Positions 1 to 7,327 of a DNA stretch of 11,121 bases are shown piece after piece. The position numbers were made by a program, and so were the translations under genes. How positions within the stretch are numbered: position 1 is the first letter of the stretch; the number at the start of each line of letters is the position of its first letter. Source of the stretch: Lachnospiraceae bacterium (lineage in GTDB: Bacteria; Bacillota; Clostridia; Lachnospirales; Lachnospiraceae); assembly GCA_900766915.1 (NCBI GenBank), contig CAAFXE010000159.1, positions 1-11,121 on the forward strand, given 5' to 3'. Below the pieces are notes generated by a model. The model was not told the origin of the DNA, made no database searches, and worked only from the letters and a program-made list of their open reading frames with translations.

Positions 1-863
1 ACAAGGAATTCCGCGTGTCTTCTCTGGGAAAAATCCTCCGCAACCGGAAATACACAGGCGAATACCGCTATGATGCCACAGTTATCCCGGATGGAATGCC
101 AAGAATCATTGAACAGGATCTGTTTGACCGGGTACAGAAACGTCTGGATCAGAATAAACGAGCGCCTGGAAGAGCTAAAGCAGATGAACAATATCTTCTT
201 ACCACGAAAGCGTTTTGCGGAGAATGTGGTTCTATGCTGGTGAGCGACTGTGGAACGAGCAAAACGGGTTCCGTGTATTACTACTATAAGTGTGCCGGAC
301 GGAAGCGTCACAACGGCTGCAAGCTGAAGCCGATCAAAAAAGCATGGCTGGAACAGTTTGTGGTTGAAACAACCGTCTCCCGTGTTTTCCGCGAGGAGGA
401 GATAAACCGCATTGCAGATGCGCTGGTAAAGCTGCAGTCCCAGGAAGACCCGGTAATTCCTGTTCTGGAAGCAGAGCTTCGGGAATGTGAAAAGAAGCTG
501 CAAAACCTGATGAATGCCATTCTGGCAGGAATCCACACTGCCTCCACAAAAGAAATGCTGGAACAGCTGGAAGCGCAGAAAGAGGATTTGAAGTTGTCCA
601 TAACGCAGGCAAGGTTGCGCCGCCCAGTTTATTCAAAAGATGATATCCTGCGGTGGATCATGCAGTTCAAGTACGGTAGTCTCTCCGATCCTGTGTACCG
701 CAGGCGGATTATTGATGTCTTTGTAAACTCCGTGTATATTTATGGCGACAAAATCGTGTTCACTTACAATTTCAAAGACGGAACGGATACTTTCTCTCTG
801 AAGGATGTTACTCTTGCCATCAATGCAAAAAGTTCGGATGTGGCAGATTCTGCTTCACCATGA
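1..863 (+). CDS. Large serine recombinase, C-terminal part (5' end off window)
   Basis: This is the C-terminal portion of a large serine site-specific recombinase of the kind that integrates and excises Clostridia conjugative elements and phages. The frame is open to the left edge (first whole codon at 3), so the GTG at 15 is not the real start and the catalytic resolvase domain lies outside. Counting from that GTG, residues 3-45 match the end of the 'Recombinase' DNA-binding domain (LGKILRNRKYTGEY). Residues 66-103 form the recombinase zinc ribbon, with C68/C71 and C93/C102 as likely ligands. Residues about 140-205 are a charged, Leu-rich coiled coil, as this family uses for synapsis control. 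The stop is TGA at 861-863, and no co-oriented gene follows closely. The family call is firm; which element it mobilises is unknown because the rest lies to the left. Confidence 0.93.
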   Translation, partial: KEFRVSSLGKILRNRKYTGEYRYDATVIPDGMPRIIEQDLFDRVQKRLDQNKRAPGRAKADEQYLLTTKAFCGECGSMLVSDCGTSKTGSVYYYYKCAGRKRHNGCKLKPIKKAWLEQFVVETTVSRVFREEEINRIADALVKLQSQEDPVIPVLEAELRECEKKLQNLMNAILAGIHTASTKEMLEQLEAQKEDLKLSITQARLRRPVYSKDDILRWIMQFKYGSLSDPVYRRRIIDVFVNSVYIYGDKIVFTYNFKDGTDTFSLKDVTLAINAKSSDVADSASP

Positions 864-956
864 AATAAAGCTCGTTCCGAAAGGCGGGTGTCCGTAACAC
901 AGTAATTCCATGAATTATTTATTACAGCATCTGTCTTGCAGGGTTGGTAGCAAGAA

Positions 957-997
957 AATAGGCGATACCTAGTCATTTTGACCGGGTATCGCTTATT
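957..997. terminator. Hairpin terminator, possibly bidirectional
   Basis: GCGATACC (962-969) pairs with GGTATCGC (985-992). An inner stem GTCA (972-975) / TGAC (979-982) sits in the loop. Outer A-T pairs extend the stem to 957/997 with one G-T pair. On the plus strand it is followed by TTATTATATT, about 95 bp after the recombinase stop. On the minus strand it is followed by CTATTTTCTT, just after the stop of the decayed transposase. Either or both genes could use it. It is a visible structure; termination is inferred. Confidence 0.6.
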
Positions 998-1000
998 ATA

Positions 1001-1235
1001 TTATGGGAGAGTGTATTGTACGAGATGATGAATATGGAAAAAGGCAACCCTTATAGCTTTTACGGTGGCAACCCGTGAAAAATTTTCAGTTTATGGAAGA
1101 AGCGCTCCACCAAATGCCGCTCCTCATAGGTATGGAAGTCGCAAGGCCAGGGATTCGCGCAATTCTCCTTGGGCGGTATCGGGGGATCATGCCCTTAATC
1201 TGTTCCCACTGCCCATCATTATGACTTTCCAGCCC
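1001..1235 (-). pseudogene. Decayed, internally deleted IS5-superfamily DDE transposase
   Basis: Read on the minus strand, this stretch keeps pieces from both ends of an IS5-type transposase in different frames. The N-terminal piece DGQWEQIKGMIP (1217 down to 1182) matches the start of this family. It runs straight into IPPKENCANPWPCDFHTY and then YEERHLVERFFHKLK (about 1180 down to 1084). The latter fits the Y-(2)-R-(3)-E-(6)-K signature around the third catalytic acid of IS4/IS5 transposases, with the Glu codon at 1107-1105. A further frame change near 1073 gives VATVKAIRVAFFHIHH up to a TAA at 1003-1001, as in the usual C-terminus. The whole middle, including the first two catalytic Asp residues, is missing, so it cannot be active. 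Terminal inverted repeats were not recognised. The 88-codon plus-strand reading at 1065-1331 is only its antisense shadow. Confidence 0.75.
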
Positions 1236-1367
1236 TGGACTTACTTTACTGGAATTGCTCAGAAACCGATATGTGTCATATACCGCGATTCAAACTTTCT
1301 TTTCTCTGTTGGCCCTTACAACATATTTTGACTTTGCGTTTTATCCCACATGCAGTCTTTTATTCAC

Positions 1368-1395
1368 TTGCAAAAATAACGTAATATGCTATACT
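1368..1395 (+). promoter_or_regulatory. Promoter of the polysaccharide operon
   Basis: TTGCAA (1368-1373) and TATACT (1390-1395) are separated by 16 bp. TGC directly before the -10 makes it an extended -10 element. Transcription would start near 1402, leaving a leader of about 140 nt before the GTG at 1545. It is the best vegetative-type promoter seen in the gap. A perfect TTGACA at 1478-1483 with a weak TATGTC 18 bp on is a poorer alternative. Confidence 0.6.
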
Positions 1396-1491
1396 ACTTG
1401 TAACATAATTGCTGTTCATCAGTTTGTCTGATTCTCAAATGCTCTATGAAACCCCAAAAGCAGTTTAGAGCCATTCTTTGACAGATACTTA

Positions 1492-1526
1492 CGCCACAGC
1501 GTATGTCATAAATCATCGCCACAGCG
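1492..1526 (+). repeat. Direct repeat CGCCACAGCG x2 in the operon leader
   Basis: CGCCACAGCG occurs at 1492-1501 and again at 1517-1526, exactly 25 bp apart, each followed by [T/C]AT. The second copy ends a few bases before the ribosome binding site of the first gene. The spacing and place would suit an operator or RNA-binding site, but that is inference from position only. Confidence 0.45.
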
Positions 1527-1544
1527 CATAAAGGGAGTATAGAT

Positions 1545-2399
1545 GTGAGAAAAATACTGTTTATTTTTACGGGCGTCTTTTTTGCTTTGTTCCTCGTTGC
1601 GGGAATTTATCTTGACATTGCAGATCCTTCTTCCCTATCCCAGCCCGCCTTAGCTGCAAACAATGCACATGAGGCTGGCGTGCAGCCCGAAATCGATACG
1701 GAAGCGACGGATACCATTGCAGCAGATACGGCCCCCCTCAGCACAGAACCTGCAGAAACCCTTCAGACGCAGCTGGAAGAGGATCCCGAAACACTCTTCA
1801 TAGCCGTAGCAGATGATATTGCCTACAACAGGGAGCTACAGAAGTATGTCTGTGAACAAACTGAAATTGATGGCAATAACATTACACTCACGGCAAATCT
1901 CACTGAAAATGGATATGTCTCCGGAAAAGCGGAATCCAAAATGGCTTTTCGGTATGGCACGTTTGCATTTCGTGTTAACACAATCAAAAAAGGGGGACTT
2001 TTTCCTGCAATCTGGATGCTTCCTTCGGATGAAGAACGCTACCCGGAGGTGGACATCTATGAAATGATCGGCAGTGAGCCCTACCGGTTTTACGGTGGCA
2101 TACACTACCTGCATGGCAATACACAGCAAAAAGAATTCTTCACCCATAGCCTGAATACCAAGAAAATGAACAGTCCCTATGTGCTTAAGTTTGAATGGGC
2201 ACCTGATAAATTGTCCTGGTATGTGGATGACGTTATCGTTGGAAGCATCTGGCATGACAGCCCGGATGTTCCCATGTACCTGATCTGCAATTTGGCAATC
2301 GGCGGTTCCTGGGCAGGAACACCGATGGACAGGGTATTTCCGGAATCCTTTGAGGTGGAAATCGTGGAATTTGAACCGGTAGAGATATTCGCTAGATAA
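1545..2399 (+). CDS. Membrane-anchored GH16 beta-glucanase-like protein
   Basis: This is a predicted extracellular glycoside hydrolase of family 16, whose members cut beta-1,3 or beta-1,3/1,4 glucans and related beta-glycans by a retaining mechanism. Residues 4-23 form a hydrophobic signal anchor. Residues about 27-82 are an acidic, Thr/Ala-rich linker. The GH16 fold fills about 90-280, including SGKAESK, the substrate-cleft segment PAIWMLP and the catalytic motif EVDIYE. E168 would be the nucleophile, D170 the assisting residue and E173 the acid/base, so it should be active. No carbohydrate-binding module is fused. The GTG start is chosen because AGGGAG (1532-1537) lies 7 nt upstream; the overlapping ATG at 1543 meets a stop at once. 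As first gene of an operon ending in a GT2 synthase, it probably trims or releases the polymer, a job like that of BcsZ in cellulose systems (inference). Confidence 0.93.
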   Translation: MRKILFIFTGVFFALFLVAGIYLDIADPSSLSQPALAANNAHEAGVQPEIDTEATDTIAADTAPLSTEPAETLQTQLEEDPETLFIAVADDIAYNRELQKYVCEQTEIDGNNITLTANLTENGYVSGKAESKMAFRYGTFAFRVNTIKKGGLFPAIWMLPSDEERYPEVDIYEMIGSEPYRFYGGIHYLHGNTQQKEFFTHSLNTKKMNSPYVLKFEWAPDKLSWYVDDVIVGSIWHDSPDVPMYLICNLAIGGSWAGTPMDRVFPESFEVEIVEFEPVEIFAR

Positions 2400-2416
2400 C
2401 GCAAAGGAGATGACTC

Positions 2417-3106
2417 ATGGAAGTCAAGCGAACAGAACATAAATTTATTCTGAACTATAAAGAAAGCCTGCTGCTGCGCCGCAAGCTGGACGCGATCATG
2501 CCCAGGGATGTTTATTGTTCGAATTCTGACGGATATGATGTCAGATCTTTGTATTTTGATACAGTTACGGACAAGTGCTGCGCGGAAAAAGAAGACGGGC
2601 TGCAGGAACACGAAAAGATACGAATTCGCGTCTATGGAACAGACAGCAGTGTCATCAAATTGGAAAGCAAAAAAAAGCGGGGTGACATTCAAACCAAACA
2701 GACAATGTCAATCACCAGACAGACGATGCAGGCCCTTTGCGAAGGCAACTACCGCGTGCTGTTGGATCATCCCGATCCTCTTGCGATCTATTTCTATGAA
2801 AAGCTGGCAAAGGGGATGGTTCCCAAGGCGGTCATTCAATATAAGCGTTTGTCCTATTGCCTGCCGGTGAATAATACCAGAATCACCATCGATTCAGACA
2901 TCCGGGCCACGGAATGCAATTTTGATTTATTGCAGGATCCCTTGCAGACCCATCCCATCCTGCCTGCGGATTTGGTCATTTTGGAGGTGAAGTTCAACAA
3001 CTTCCTCCTTGGTTACATTAAAAAAACACTGAGCGGATTAAACCAGTCCACAACTTCCTTCAGCAAATATTTCAGCGGAAGGTCATTTTATCGACATTTA
3101 TTGTGA
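2417..3106 (+). CDS. VTC domain protein (polyphosphate polymerase-like)
   Basis: This 229-residue protein is essentially one VTC domain, the triphosphate-tunnel fold that in yeast Vtc4 makes polyphosphate from ATP at the vacuole membrane. The basic tunnel motifs appear in order: R5-x-E7-x-K9, K67/R69/R71 (KIRIR), K81-x-E83-x-K85, Y142/R144, R155/D159, E190-x-K192 (ILEVK) and S217-K218 (SKY). E190 is a likely metal ligand. Motif matching to Vtc4 is by eye. There is no signal peptide or membrane segment, so it should be cytosolic, probably docked on the DUF4956 protein encoded 9 bp downstream. A good AAGGAG site (2404-2409) sets the ATG at 2417, 17 bp after the GH16 stop. Whether it makes polyphosphate, binds it or uses another triphosphate is not known; bacterial VTC-domain proteins are little studied. 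Confidence 0.9.
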   Translation: MEVKRTEHKFILNYKESLLLRRKLDAIMPRDVYCSNSDGYDVRSLYFDTVTDKCCAEKEDGLQEHEKIRIRVYGTDSSVIKLESKKKRGDIQTKQTMSITRQTMQALCEGNYRVLLDHPDPLAIYFYEKLAKGMVPKAVIQYKRLSYCLPVNNTRITIDSDIRATECNFDLLQDPLQTHPILPADLVILEVKFNNFLLGYIKKTLSGLNQSTTSFSKYFSGRSFYRHLL

Positions 3107-3115
3107 GGTAGAAAC

Positions 3116-3778
3116 ATGAAAGAATTTATCATCAGCAATCTTGCCACACAGAGTGCCATGTCGCTCAGCGAGGCGCTGTTTAAGCTGTTCGTTTCTCTTG
3201 TGATCGGCTGTGTTGTGTATGCGGCATATTACCTTACTTCGCCGCGGGTGTCCTATAACGGCAGTTTCGGCATTTCTCTTGTGGCCATGACCATCATTAC
3301 CACCGCGATTATGGCGGTCATCTCCAGTAATATCGCCCTGTCCCTTGGCATGGTGGGCGCCCTCTCCATCATTCGTTTCCGTACCGCCATCAAGGACCCC
3401 AGAGACGCCATGTTTATTTTCTGGAGCATTATGATCGGAATTTGCTGCGGCGTCGCGCAATATATCATTGCTCTGGCCAGCACAGTGGTTTTGTTTGTGT
3501 TTTTCCTCTGCGCGAAAGCCATCCGGGATGACAAGCGGTATATCCTGATTATCCGTTGTGATATCCGCGCTATGAAAAAAGTGAAAGCAATTACATACCA
3601 GTATTTTCCCTCCAGCAGAATTTCGGTGCAGAATACCAATAAAGAATCTGCGGAATTTATCTATGAACTGAAGCGTGCGCAAATCTCTGGGAACAGCAGA
3701 TTCCTGAAAGAAATATATGCCTGCGAGGGCGTAGAGTGCGCAAACTTTGTTTTGCAGGAGGACACCACCAACGCATAA
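3116..3778 (+). CDS. DUF4956 family integral membrane protein
   Basis: This 220-residue membrane protein is recognised by the highly typical segment GMVGALSIIRFRTAIKDPRD (residues 78-97) of the DUF4956 family. Hydrophobic segments lie at about 22-40, 52-70 and 98-134 (probably two spans), with a shorter one near 72-87. A soluble tail follows from about 140 to the end. The family has no proven biochemical role. It is commonly encoded next to VTC-domain and CotH proteins, as here, which suggests a membrane partner for the VTC enzyme, for instance a channel or anchor (inference). The start ATG follows the VTC stop by 9 bp, with a weak AGGT-type binding site overlapping that stop, so translation is probably coupled. 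Codon use is GC-rich, like the two genes before it. Confidence 0.9.
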   Translation: MKEFIISNLATQSAMSLSEALFKLFVSLVIGCVVYAAYYLTSPRVSYNGSFGISLVAMTIITTAIMAVISSNIALSLGMVGALSIIRFRTAIKDPRDAMFIFWSIMIGICCGVAQYIIALASTVVLFVFFLCAKAIRDDKRYILIIRCDIRAMKKVKAITYQYFPSSRISVQNTNKESAEFIYELKRAQISGNSRFLKEIYACEGVECANFVLQEDTTNA

Positions 3779-3793
3779 GGGAGGGCCAGTGAA

Positions 3794-5167
3794 ATGAATA
3801 AACGGCTTGCTGCACTGTTGATCCTTGTGGCGCTGCTTCTGGCAGCAATTTTGCTGCCAGAAAATGGGCAGACACAGTCCCATAGCGTTGTTCACCAGCA
3901 TGAAGTGTGGCCTCAGGAATCAGAAGAGGCCACCGGCTTTGATAAGTTCGGAAATCTGACTACCCACCTGCCGCTTCTGATTGTTCAGGTAAACGGACGG
4001 GAAATTCCCGGAATTACGCGGGAAACAGATGAGAAACTGATTTGCGAATATGCCATCATCGACAATCCCGACGGTGTGAACTGCTCCAGTGATGTACCAA
4101 CTCAGACAGGCACCATGGCTATTTCCATTCGGGGCAATTCTTCCCGGTGGTTTTCCAAAAAACAATACGCTGTGAAACTGGTAGACAAAGAGGGAATGCC
4201 GGAAAAGCAATCCCTCCTAGGAATGCCGGCAGAAAGCACCTGGGTCCTGAACGGAAGCTATATTGACCATTCTCAGATCCGCAATTATATGCTGTATAAC
4301 ATTTCCGGGGAGATCATGGATTATGCTCCCCGGTGCCGTCTGTGTGAGGTTTTTCTGACCAATGCTGACGGTGAGTTGCAATACCAGGGCGTATACACTC
4401 TGATAGAAAAACCAAAGGTTTCAAAGGAACGATTGAATCTGACACCTTACGACCCTAAATATGCAGAAAGCTCCTTTGTTGTACAGATGAACAAACGTAT
4501 TGGTAATGCAAGAATCGATCATCTGAAACCGGATGATATTTCTGTGTATCCAGCCAATTTAGAATACCCTGATGCGGAAATAGTTACAGACTATTCCCTG
4601 CAATACATAAAAAACGAACTGCTCCGCTTTGAAAAAATGCTCTATGATGCAGAGTATTTTGACAATTGGGAAAAAGTATTACAATGCACCGATTTGGATA
4701 GCTTTGTGGATTATTATATTATTAATGAGTTTTTTCAAAACTATGACGCCGGTATACGTTCCACCTATCTCTATAAGAATTTAGGCGGTAAATTTTCCAT
4801 AGGGCCGGTGTGGGATTTTGACGGTGCATTTGATAATTTTACAGGAATGGATTTTTCTCCTGATATGTTAGAGCTGGAATCCACATTTTATTACTTCTAC
4901 CTTTGCCACAACGCTGAATTTGTAGAAAGGTGCAATGAACGCTATGATGAGCTTCGTAAGACGGTTTTGTCGGAGAAATATCTGCTCCAATATATTGATG
5001 ACAGCAGTATATACCTAGGCAGTGCCGCTCTTCGCAATTGTGACAAATGGTACAATGGGGATTATTCTATCCATTATGACGATATTGAAAAGATGAAAAC
5101 CTTTGTGGTAGAAAGGGGCAATTGGATGGATGAACATTTTGAGGATCTTACAGTGATTGTAAAGTAA
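3794..5167 (+). CDS. CotH-type kinase family protein, membrane-anchored
   Basis: This is a member of the CotH family, atypical kinases named for the Bacillus spore-coat protein that phosphorylates CotB/CotG. Residues 4-22 are a signal anchor, so the domain should face outward. The CotH domain covers about 105-440. It includes SIRGNSSRWFSKKQY (111-125), LNGSYIDHSQIRNY (152-165), the strand YQGVYTLIEK (197-206), and the C-terminal catalytic/metal segment NEFFQNYDAG (311-320) with GPVWDFDGAF (337-346). D318, D341 and D343 are the likely active-site acids (by family comparison). The start has GGGAGG at 3780-3785. No other sporulation gene is nearby, so a coat role is unlikely. In this operon the target may be a secreted protein or the glycan itself (inference). 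GC content falls noticeably from about 4380 onward. Confidence 0.92.
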   Translation: MNKRLAALLILVALLLAAILLPENGQTQSHSVVHQHEVWPQESEEATGFDKFGNLTTHLPLLIVQVNGREIPGITRETDEKLICEYAIIDNPDGVNCSSDVPTQTGTMAISIRGNSSRWFSKKQYAVKLVDKEGMPEKQSLLGMPAESTWVLNGSYIDHSQIRNYMLYNISGEIMDYAPRCRLCEVFLTNADGELQYQGVYTLIEKPKVSKERLNLTPYDPKYAESSFVVQMNKRIGNARIDHLKPDDISVYPANLEYPDAEIVTDYSLQYIKNELLRFEKMLYDAEYFDNWEKVLQCTDLDSFVDYYIINEFFQNYDAGIRSTYLYKNLGGKFSIGPVWDFDGAFDNFTGMDFSPDMLELESTFYYFYLCHNAEFVERCNERYDELRKTVLSEKYLLQYIDDSSIYLGSAALRNCDKWYNGDYSIHYDDIEKMKTFVVERGNWMDEHFEDLTVIVK

Positions 5168-5179
5168 AGGAAGGAGAAA

Positions 5180-7327
5180 ATGAAAAAAGGAGTTATTATA
5201 TGCGTTACTGTTGCTGTTCTATGCATAGCCTGTGTATATTTGTTCTTAATTGGTTTCACCAGATCCAAAAACGAAGAAGATATTACATTCAGAACCAATC
5301 AGGATCAAATACAAATCCTGCAAGAAGACACCTGGATTAACTTTCAAATCAAGGGCGTCAACATGGGCTCTGGTTATCCGGGGGTATTTCCAAATGAATT
5401 TGGTATTGATAAGGAAACCTACAGCCGGTGGTTTGAGTGGATTGGGGAAATGAACGCCAACACAATTCGAGTTTATAAAATACAGTCGCCGGAGTTTTAT
5501 GCGGCCTTTTCCCAATATAATGAAACTCATGAAAATAAAATCTATCTCATTCAGGGTGTGGATTTTAGCGAGGATTTGATATTCTCGGAAGAAAATTTGC
5601 TGAATCAGCAGCAAAAATGTAAAGTCTTTCAAGATACCAAAAAGGCAGTCGATGCATTACATGGAAAAACCATAACTCTGAATCCAAAAAATGGAGACCT
5701 ATGTTACTACCATTATGATGTTTCCGACTATGTGCTGGGCTATATCTTAGGTGTGGAATGGGACGAAATTTTTGTTGATTATGTGTGTCGGTTCAATGAG
5801 GGACTTGAGCCTTATCATGGAACCTATGTATCCAGCCGACAGGACGCAAATGCCTTCGAGATTTTTTTCTCCCAGTGGGGAGATTATCTTTTAAAGTATG
5901 AAGAGGAGACTTACGGAACTCAGAAATTGCTGTCCTTTGCCAACTGGCCGGAAACAGACCCCTTGATCAACGAGGTATCCCCAAAACTATCAATTCAATC
6001 GGTTACAGAAAACACCGAAGCCTTTATTGATCTTGAAAATCTACAGCTTTCCGATCAGGTGAAGAGCGGAATGTTTGCTTCCTATAATGTCTATCCATAT
6101 TTTCCTACCTGCCTTCAGTATGGCAAATATACGGAGTATATTGATGATGAAGGCAACCGAAATCCCTATCGAAAATACCTGATGGAGCTGGTGGCACATC
6201 ATTCCTGTCCAGTTATTATCTCTGAATATGGCGTCCCTGCCTCCAGAAGTCCAGCGTATAAAGATGTATGGCGAAACTTATCTCAGGGTGGGAATACAGA
6301 AACTGAGCAGGGTATTGCCTTGCTAAAGATGTATGAGGACATTCAAAAGGCTGGTTGTGCTGGATCAATGGTATTCACTTGGCAGGATGAATGGTTCAAG
6401 CGTTCATGGAACGAAAAAAGTTTATCCAATCCAGATGGCAGAGCAAGCTGGAGCAATGCACAGAGTATAGAGCAGTTTTACGGATTGCTTGCATTTGAAC
6501 CAGGAGACGGCAAAGTTGAAAACTATCCAGACGGAAACATCTCTGAGTGGTCGGAAAAAGACCTTGTACTGGAAAGCAATGAAACAAAACTCAGCATGAA
6601 ATCGGATGAAAAATATATTTATTTTATGGCGCAAGGGTTGGATCACCTTACAAATCATAGCTCTATTCATCTTGCGCTGGATATTCTGCCAAATGTGGGA
6701 ACGACTCATACGGAAAACTTAGACTTTGCCTTACCAGTGGACTTTCTAATCCAAATCAATACGGAGAAAGGTAGCAAGCTATTGGTTCATGACGATTCAG
6801 ATTTGGCTGTTTATTCAATTGCGATAAAAAACAAAAGTGCAACAGTTACTGAAATTTATAAAAAGGCTGAAGAATTAATGCTATCCATGTCAAATGATAC
6901 CGATACGTTCCATGTTGTTTCGAGAGCATGCGGCAGCGTAAATAATTTTCTTCTGAATGAAAAACCTCTCGAAGAAGTTGGGTTGCTGAAGCAAGGAAAT
7001 GCCAATCCGAATAGTGAGAACTATGATTCCAATGCAGATTACTGTATCAACGGCGATATTGTAGAAATCAGAATTCCCTGGCAGCTTCTGAATTTCTATG
7101 ACCCGTCAAAATGCCTGGTCATTGACGATTTCCGTGCAAACAATTATCAGATCAAGGGCCTGGAAATCGACCGGATCTATGCGGCCGCCTATTATGACGA
7201 TCAGACCGAGGTGACCCAATTCGGCGCCTATGAATTGAAAAGCTGGGATACTCCGAAGTTCCATGAACGGCTGAAGCAGTCCTATTACATTCTGCAGGAG
7301 GCGTTTGGAAGGGAGAAGGCGTCATGA
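5180..7327 (+). CDS. Membrane-anchored clan GH-A-like hydrolase with C-terminal CBM9/DOMON-like domain
   Basis: This is a large predicted extracytoplasmic glycan-active protein. Residues 5-26 are a signal anchor. Residues about 55-440 read like a (beta/alpha)8 barrel of the GH2/GH5 type: KGVNMGSGYPGVFP at the first strand, NTIRVY, YILGVEWDE, SYNVYPYFP, PVIISEYGVP and SMVFTWQDEW. E349 (in SEYG) would be the nucleophile, W401 the eighth-strand aromatic, and E193 a possible acid/base. I cannot assign a numbered GH family. Residues about 445-700 begin DGNISEW and look like a beta-sandwich of the CBM9/DOMON type, suited to holding sugar. The ATG at 5180 has AAGGAG 5 nt upstream. It overlaps the next gene by ATGA. 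Much of the gene is AT-rich, but the last 250 bp are not. It may process, transfer or tether the operon's polysaccharide (inference). Confidence 0.77.
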   Translation: MKKGVIICVTVAVLCIACVYLFLIGFTRSKNEEDITFRTNQDQIQILQEDTWINFQIKGVNMGSGYPGVFPNEFGIDKETYSRWFEWIGEMNANTIRVYKIQSPEFYAAFSQYNETHENKIYLIQGVDFSEDLIFSEENLLNQQQKCKVFQDTKKAVDALHGKTITLNPKNGDLCYYHYDVSDYVLGYILGVEWDEIFVDYVCRFNEGLEPYHGTYVSSRQDANAFEIFFSQWGDYLLKYEEETYGTQKLLSFANWPETDPLINEVSPKLSIQSVTENTEAFIDLENLQLSDQVKSGMFASYNVYPYFPTCLQYGKYTEYIDDEGNRNPYRKYLMELVAHHSCPVIISEYGVPASRSPAYKDVWRNLSQGGNTETEQGIALLKMYEDIQKAGCAGSMVFTWQDEWFKRSWNEKSLSNPDGRASWSNAQSIEQFYGLLAFEPGDGKVENYPDGNISEWSEKDLVLESNETKLSMKSDEKYIYFMAQGLDHLTNHSSIHLALDILPNVGTTHTENLDFALPVDFLIQINTEKGSKLLVHDDSDLAVYSIAIKNKSATVTEIYKKAEELMLSMSNDTDTFHVVSRACGSVNNFLLNEKPLEEVGLLKQGNANPNSENYDSNADYCINGDIVEIRIPWQLLNFYDPSKCLVIDDFRANNYQIKGLEIDRIYAAAYYDDQTEVTQFGAYELKSWDTPKFHERLKQSYYILQEAFGREKAS

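Larger units (their letters stand above)
1236..1544. other. Intergenic region and operon leader
   Basis: No gene is supported in these roughly 310 bases. The left part (to about 1330) may be residual flank of the decayed IS. The right part holds the promoter at 1368-1395 and the untranslated leader of the polysaccharide operon. The leader contains a short imperfect hairpin (GCTCT 1441-1445 / AGAGC 1467-1471, continued by AAAC/GTTT) and a 10-bp direct repeat at 1492-1526. I recognise no known riboswitch class. Confidence 0.6.

Noticed and set aside
1065..1331. Plus-strand open frame of 88 codons after the recombinase
   Set aside because: It has no ribosome binding site or protein-like composition and lies antisense to the recognisable IS5-type transposase remnant.
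1492..1526. Two-copy repeat as a CRISPR array
   Set aside because: There are only two 10-bp copies with a 15-bp gap, too short and too few, and no cas genes are in the window.
1402..1544. Leader as a c-di-GMP (GEMM) or other known riboswitch
   Set aside because: The conserved core sequences of the common classes were not found; only a weak hairpin and a direct repeat are visible.
3098..3901. Long minus-strand open frame of 267 codons
   Set aside because: It mirrors the DUF4956 and early CotH genes, is rich in His/Asn/Gly and has no family likeness; the plus-strand genes are certain.
3794..5167. CotH as evidence of a spore-coat locus
   Set aside because: No other coat or sporulation gene is present and the protein carries a signal anchor; CotH-family kinases also occur outside spore coats.
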